Assembly (NCBI GenBank): GCA_004298625.1 | Contig: SCSY01000086.1 | Span: 1 to 15,093, forward strand | DNA length: 15,093 nt | Direction: 5' to 3' | From: Nitrospirota bacterium | GTDB lineage: Bacteria > Nitrospirota > Thermodesulfovibrionia > Thermodesulfovibrionales > UBA1546 | In this document: piece by piece, positions 13,824-15,093 of the stretch | How the letters are laid out: the number at the start of each line of letters is the position of its first letter | How positions within the stretch are numbered: the first letter of the stretch is position 1 | Made by a program: the position numbers and the translations under genes | The notes under the pieces: generated by a model | The model's input: only the letters and a program-made list of their open reading frames with translations | Told to the model about the DNA's origin: nothing | Databases searched by the model: none

Positions 13824-14627
13824 GTGGATTTTACAGAGGATCAATTACAACGGTACAGCCGTCATATAATACTTCCTGAAGTCGGCGGCAAAGGACAGAG
13901 AAAACTTCTCAAGGCGAAGGTTTTTATTATCGGCGCCGGAGGTCTCGGCTGCCCTGTGGGATATTATCTTGCCGCTGCAGGGGTCGGCACTATTGGAATG
14001 ATAGATAACGACACTGTCGAGTTGAGCAATCTTCAAAGGCAGATAGCCCACAGCACTAAGACCCTCGGCATGTCCAAGATAGATTCTGCAAAGGCGACAT
14101 TTGAGGCCCTGAATCCCGATGTTAAAGTTGTAGGCATTAAGGAGAGGATCTCAAAAGATAATATTCTGGATTTCATAAAAGATTACGACATTGTTGTTGA
14201 CGGCAGTGATAATTTTCCTACGAGATATCTTGTCAATGACGCATGTGTTATTGCAAAGAAACCCCTGGTAAGCGGAGCGATACTGAAATTTGAGGGACAT
14301 GTTACGACAATTGTCCCTGGCGAGGGGCACTGCTACAGATGTTTGTTTGAAGAGATGCCTCCTCCGGGTCTCGTTCCATCATGTCAGGAGGCAGGCGTAA
14401 TCGGCGCCATTCCCGGTGTTGTCGGCTCATTGCAGGCAATAGAGGTTGTTAAATTAATACTCGGCAAAGGTGATGTTTTAAAAAATACACTTTTAATATA
14501 TGATGCCCTGAAGACGACATTCCGGCGCATTAAGGTCCCCAAAAATCCTGACTGCCCTGTATGCGGCAATAATCCTACTATTACGGAACTGCTCGATTAC
14601 GAAGCAGGATACTGCGCAGTGCGATAA
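13824..14627 (+). CDS. HesA/MoeB/ThiF family E1-like adenylyltransferase
   Basis: A 267-residue E1-like enzyme that should adenylate the C-terminal glycine of a ubiquitin-like sulfur carrier (ThiS or MoaD type). Seen in order: RYSRHIILPEVG (R13 corresponds to MoeB R14), nucleotide loop GAGGLGCP (37-44), acidic DNDTVELSNLQRQ (61-73), VDGSDNFPTRYLVND, catalytic-type Cys C187 in LVPSCQEAGVIG, and two zinc pairs C170-x2-C173 and C244-x2-C247. The start is GTG with AAGGA about 9 nt before. ThiF, MoeB and HesA are not separable with confidence from sequence alone. No ThiS/MoaD-like carrier is in the window. The gene is 4 nt behind the TusA-like gene, so they likely form one operon and function together in sulfur delivery. 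Confidence 0.92.
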   Translation: MDFTEDQLQRYSRHIILPEVGGKGQRKLLKAKVFIIGAGGLGCPVGYYLAAAGVGTIGMIDNDTVELSNLQRQIAHSTKTLGMSKIDSAKATFEALNPDVKVVGIKERISKDNILDFIKDYDIVVDGSDNFPTRYLVNDACVIAKKPLVSGAILKFEGHVTTIVPGEGHCYRCLFEEMPPPGLVPSCQEAGVIGAIPGVVGSLQAIEVVKLILGKGDVLKNTLLIYDALKTTFRRIKVPKNPDCPVCGNNPTITELLDYEAGYCAVR

Positions 14628-14751
14628 TTTTTAGTCCTCTCGAATTTTCTCCAAAATTTTACGTCCCGCTTTGCTTGCCCTGAAACGAATATTGTGAGAT
14701 GATTGGATTATGGGGAGAGCATTTTTAATATGAGAGACCTCCATCATTTCC

Positions 14752-14782
14752 TACAAATTTGTATTAACCGAACAAAAATGTA
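14752..14782. promoter_or_regulatory. Two related dyads, candidate activator-binding (enhancer) sites
   Basis: TACAAATTTGTA (14752-14763) is a perfect 12-bp palindrome. A second copy, AACAAAAATGTA (14771-14782), matches it at 9 of 12 positions, with centres 19 bp apart. They lie about 72-102 bp before the predicted sigma-54 start, the usual distance for enhancer-binding proteins. The binding protein is unknown; the spacing is not the NifA TGT-N10-ACA pattern. Confidence 0.4.
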
Positions 14783-14827
14783 TTATTAATCTCCCTGTTT
14801 TTTCTTATAAATCAATAGCCTTTTCTC

Positions 14828-14843
14828 TGGCACGGTTTTGGCA
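14828..14843 (+). promoter_or_regulatory. Sigma-54 (-24/-12) promoter
   Basis: TGGCACGGTTTTGGCA matches the -24/-12 consensus TGGCACG-N4-TTGCA at every fixed base except one T to G in the -12 part. The essential GG and GC doublets are at the correct spacing. The start would be near 14854, just before an AGAGGTG ribosome site, and it drives the HTH-only gene at 14870. Confidence 0.85.
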
Positions 14844-14869
14844 TATAATTGCGAGAGGTGATGAAAGCA

Positions 14870-15073
14870 ATGGGTTCGCTGAGGCAAAAAATAGGCGAAA
14901 TGGAGAGGGATGAGATAATCACCGCCCTTAAAGAGTCCAACTGGATTATGGCGAGGGCGGCGAGAAAGCTTGGAATTACGGAACGCATGATCGGTTACAA
15001 GATTAAGAAATATGGGATAAAGGAGGTGCGATGGATTAAAGCGGCAGTGCAAGAGGAACGGACGGCAGACTGA
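14870..15073 (+). CDS. Stand-alone Fis/NifA-type helix-turn-helix protein
   Basis: A 67-residue protein. Residues 4-50 match the C-terminal DNA-binding domain of NifA/NtrC-class activators: an amphipathic helix (EMERDEIITALKESNW), then HTH MARAARKLGITERMIGYKIKK (27-47) and YGI. The ERMIGYKIKKYGI ending is most like NifA. No receiver, GAF or AAA+ domain is attached, and a TAA lies just before the region (14846-14848), so this is a free-standing gene in this window. The ATG at 14870 is chosen because AGAGGTG lies 9 nt upstream and the sigma-54 start is at about 14854; an in-frame ATG at 14861 and a TTG at 14849 are alternatives. The 17-residue tail is not part of the HTH. As a DNA-binding domain only, it cannot activate sigma-54 itself; it may compete at activator sites or act like Fis. 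Confidence 0.75.
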   Translation: MGSLRQKIGEMERDEIITALKESNWIMARAARKLGITERMIGYKIKKYGIKEVRWIKAAVQEERTAD

Positions 15074-15093
15074 TAGTTTTTACGTGATCAATT

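Noticed and set aside
14643..14660. AATTTT-CTCC-AAAATT inverted repeat after the E1-like gene as a terminator
   Set aside because: The stem has only A-T pairs and no proper T-run follows; it is too weak to call.
14758..14776. TTTGT-N9-ACAAA as a NifA upstream activator site
   Set aside because: The NifA site is TGT-N10-ACA and the spacing here is 9. The overlapping TACAAATTTGTA palindrome with its second copy explains the sequence better.

Overview
The window looks like a chromosomal housekeeping region from a Gram-negative (diderm), moderate-GC bacterium. The gene content and protein flavour suggest a Nitrospirota/Thermodesulfovibrionia-like or deltaproteobacterial-like lineage. That placement is an inference from protein style and gene order, not a database result. 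An LptC-LptA-LptB set shows that the cell makes lipopolysaccharide, and RpoN plus a sigma-54 response regulator show a working sigma-54 regulon.

Layout. Positions 1-1201 (minus strand) hold the first 400 codons of an NtrC-type response regulator that runs off the left edge. It is divergent from gyrA (1374-3782), and the two share a short regulatory region with back-to-back promoters and a 17-bp dyad. Downstream on the plus strand come a membrane-anchored triple-PASTA protein, rpe, a protein of eight gapless 40-residue TPRs overlapping rpe by 4 nt, a PgsA-type CDP-alcohol phosphatidyltransferase, a PDZ-radical SAM-DUF512 protein, and aroE. From pgsA to aroE the reading frames overlap. A tRNA-Gly(CCC) with its own promoter follows. 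Next is the lptC-lptA-lptB-rpoN-hpf operon, with overlapping or very tight junctions and a promoter so close to lptC that the transcript would be nearly leaderless.

The last 2 kb looks sulfur-related. It holds a monocistronic, cysteine-free DsrE-like protein with its own promoter and terminator, then a TusA-like protein (CPYT instead of CPxP) coupled to a HesA/MoeB/ThiF-type E1-like enzyme. The window ends with a 67-residue protein that consists mainly of the Fis-type helix-turn-helix normally found at the C terminus of NifA-class sigma-54 activators. It sits directly behind a near-perfect -24/-12 promoter with two upstream dyads at enhancer-like distance.

Most of the window is conserved housekeeping. 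The least explained parts are the sigma-54-driven HTH-only protein and its upstream sites, the TusA-like/E1-like pair without a visible carrier, and a heptanucleotide tandem repeat inserted in frame in aroE.
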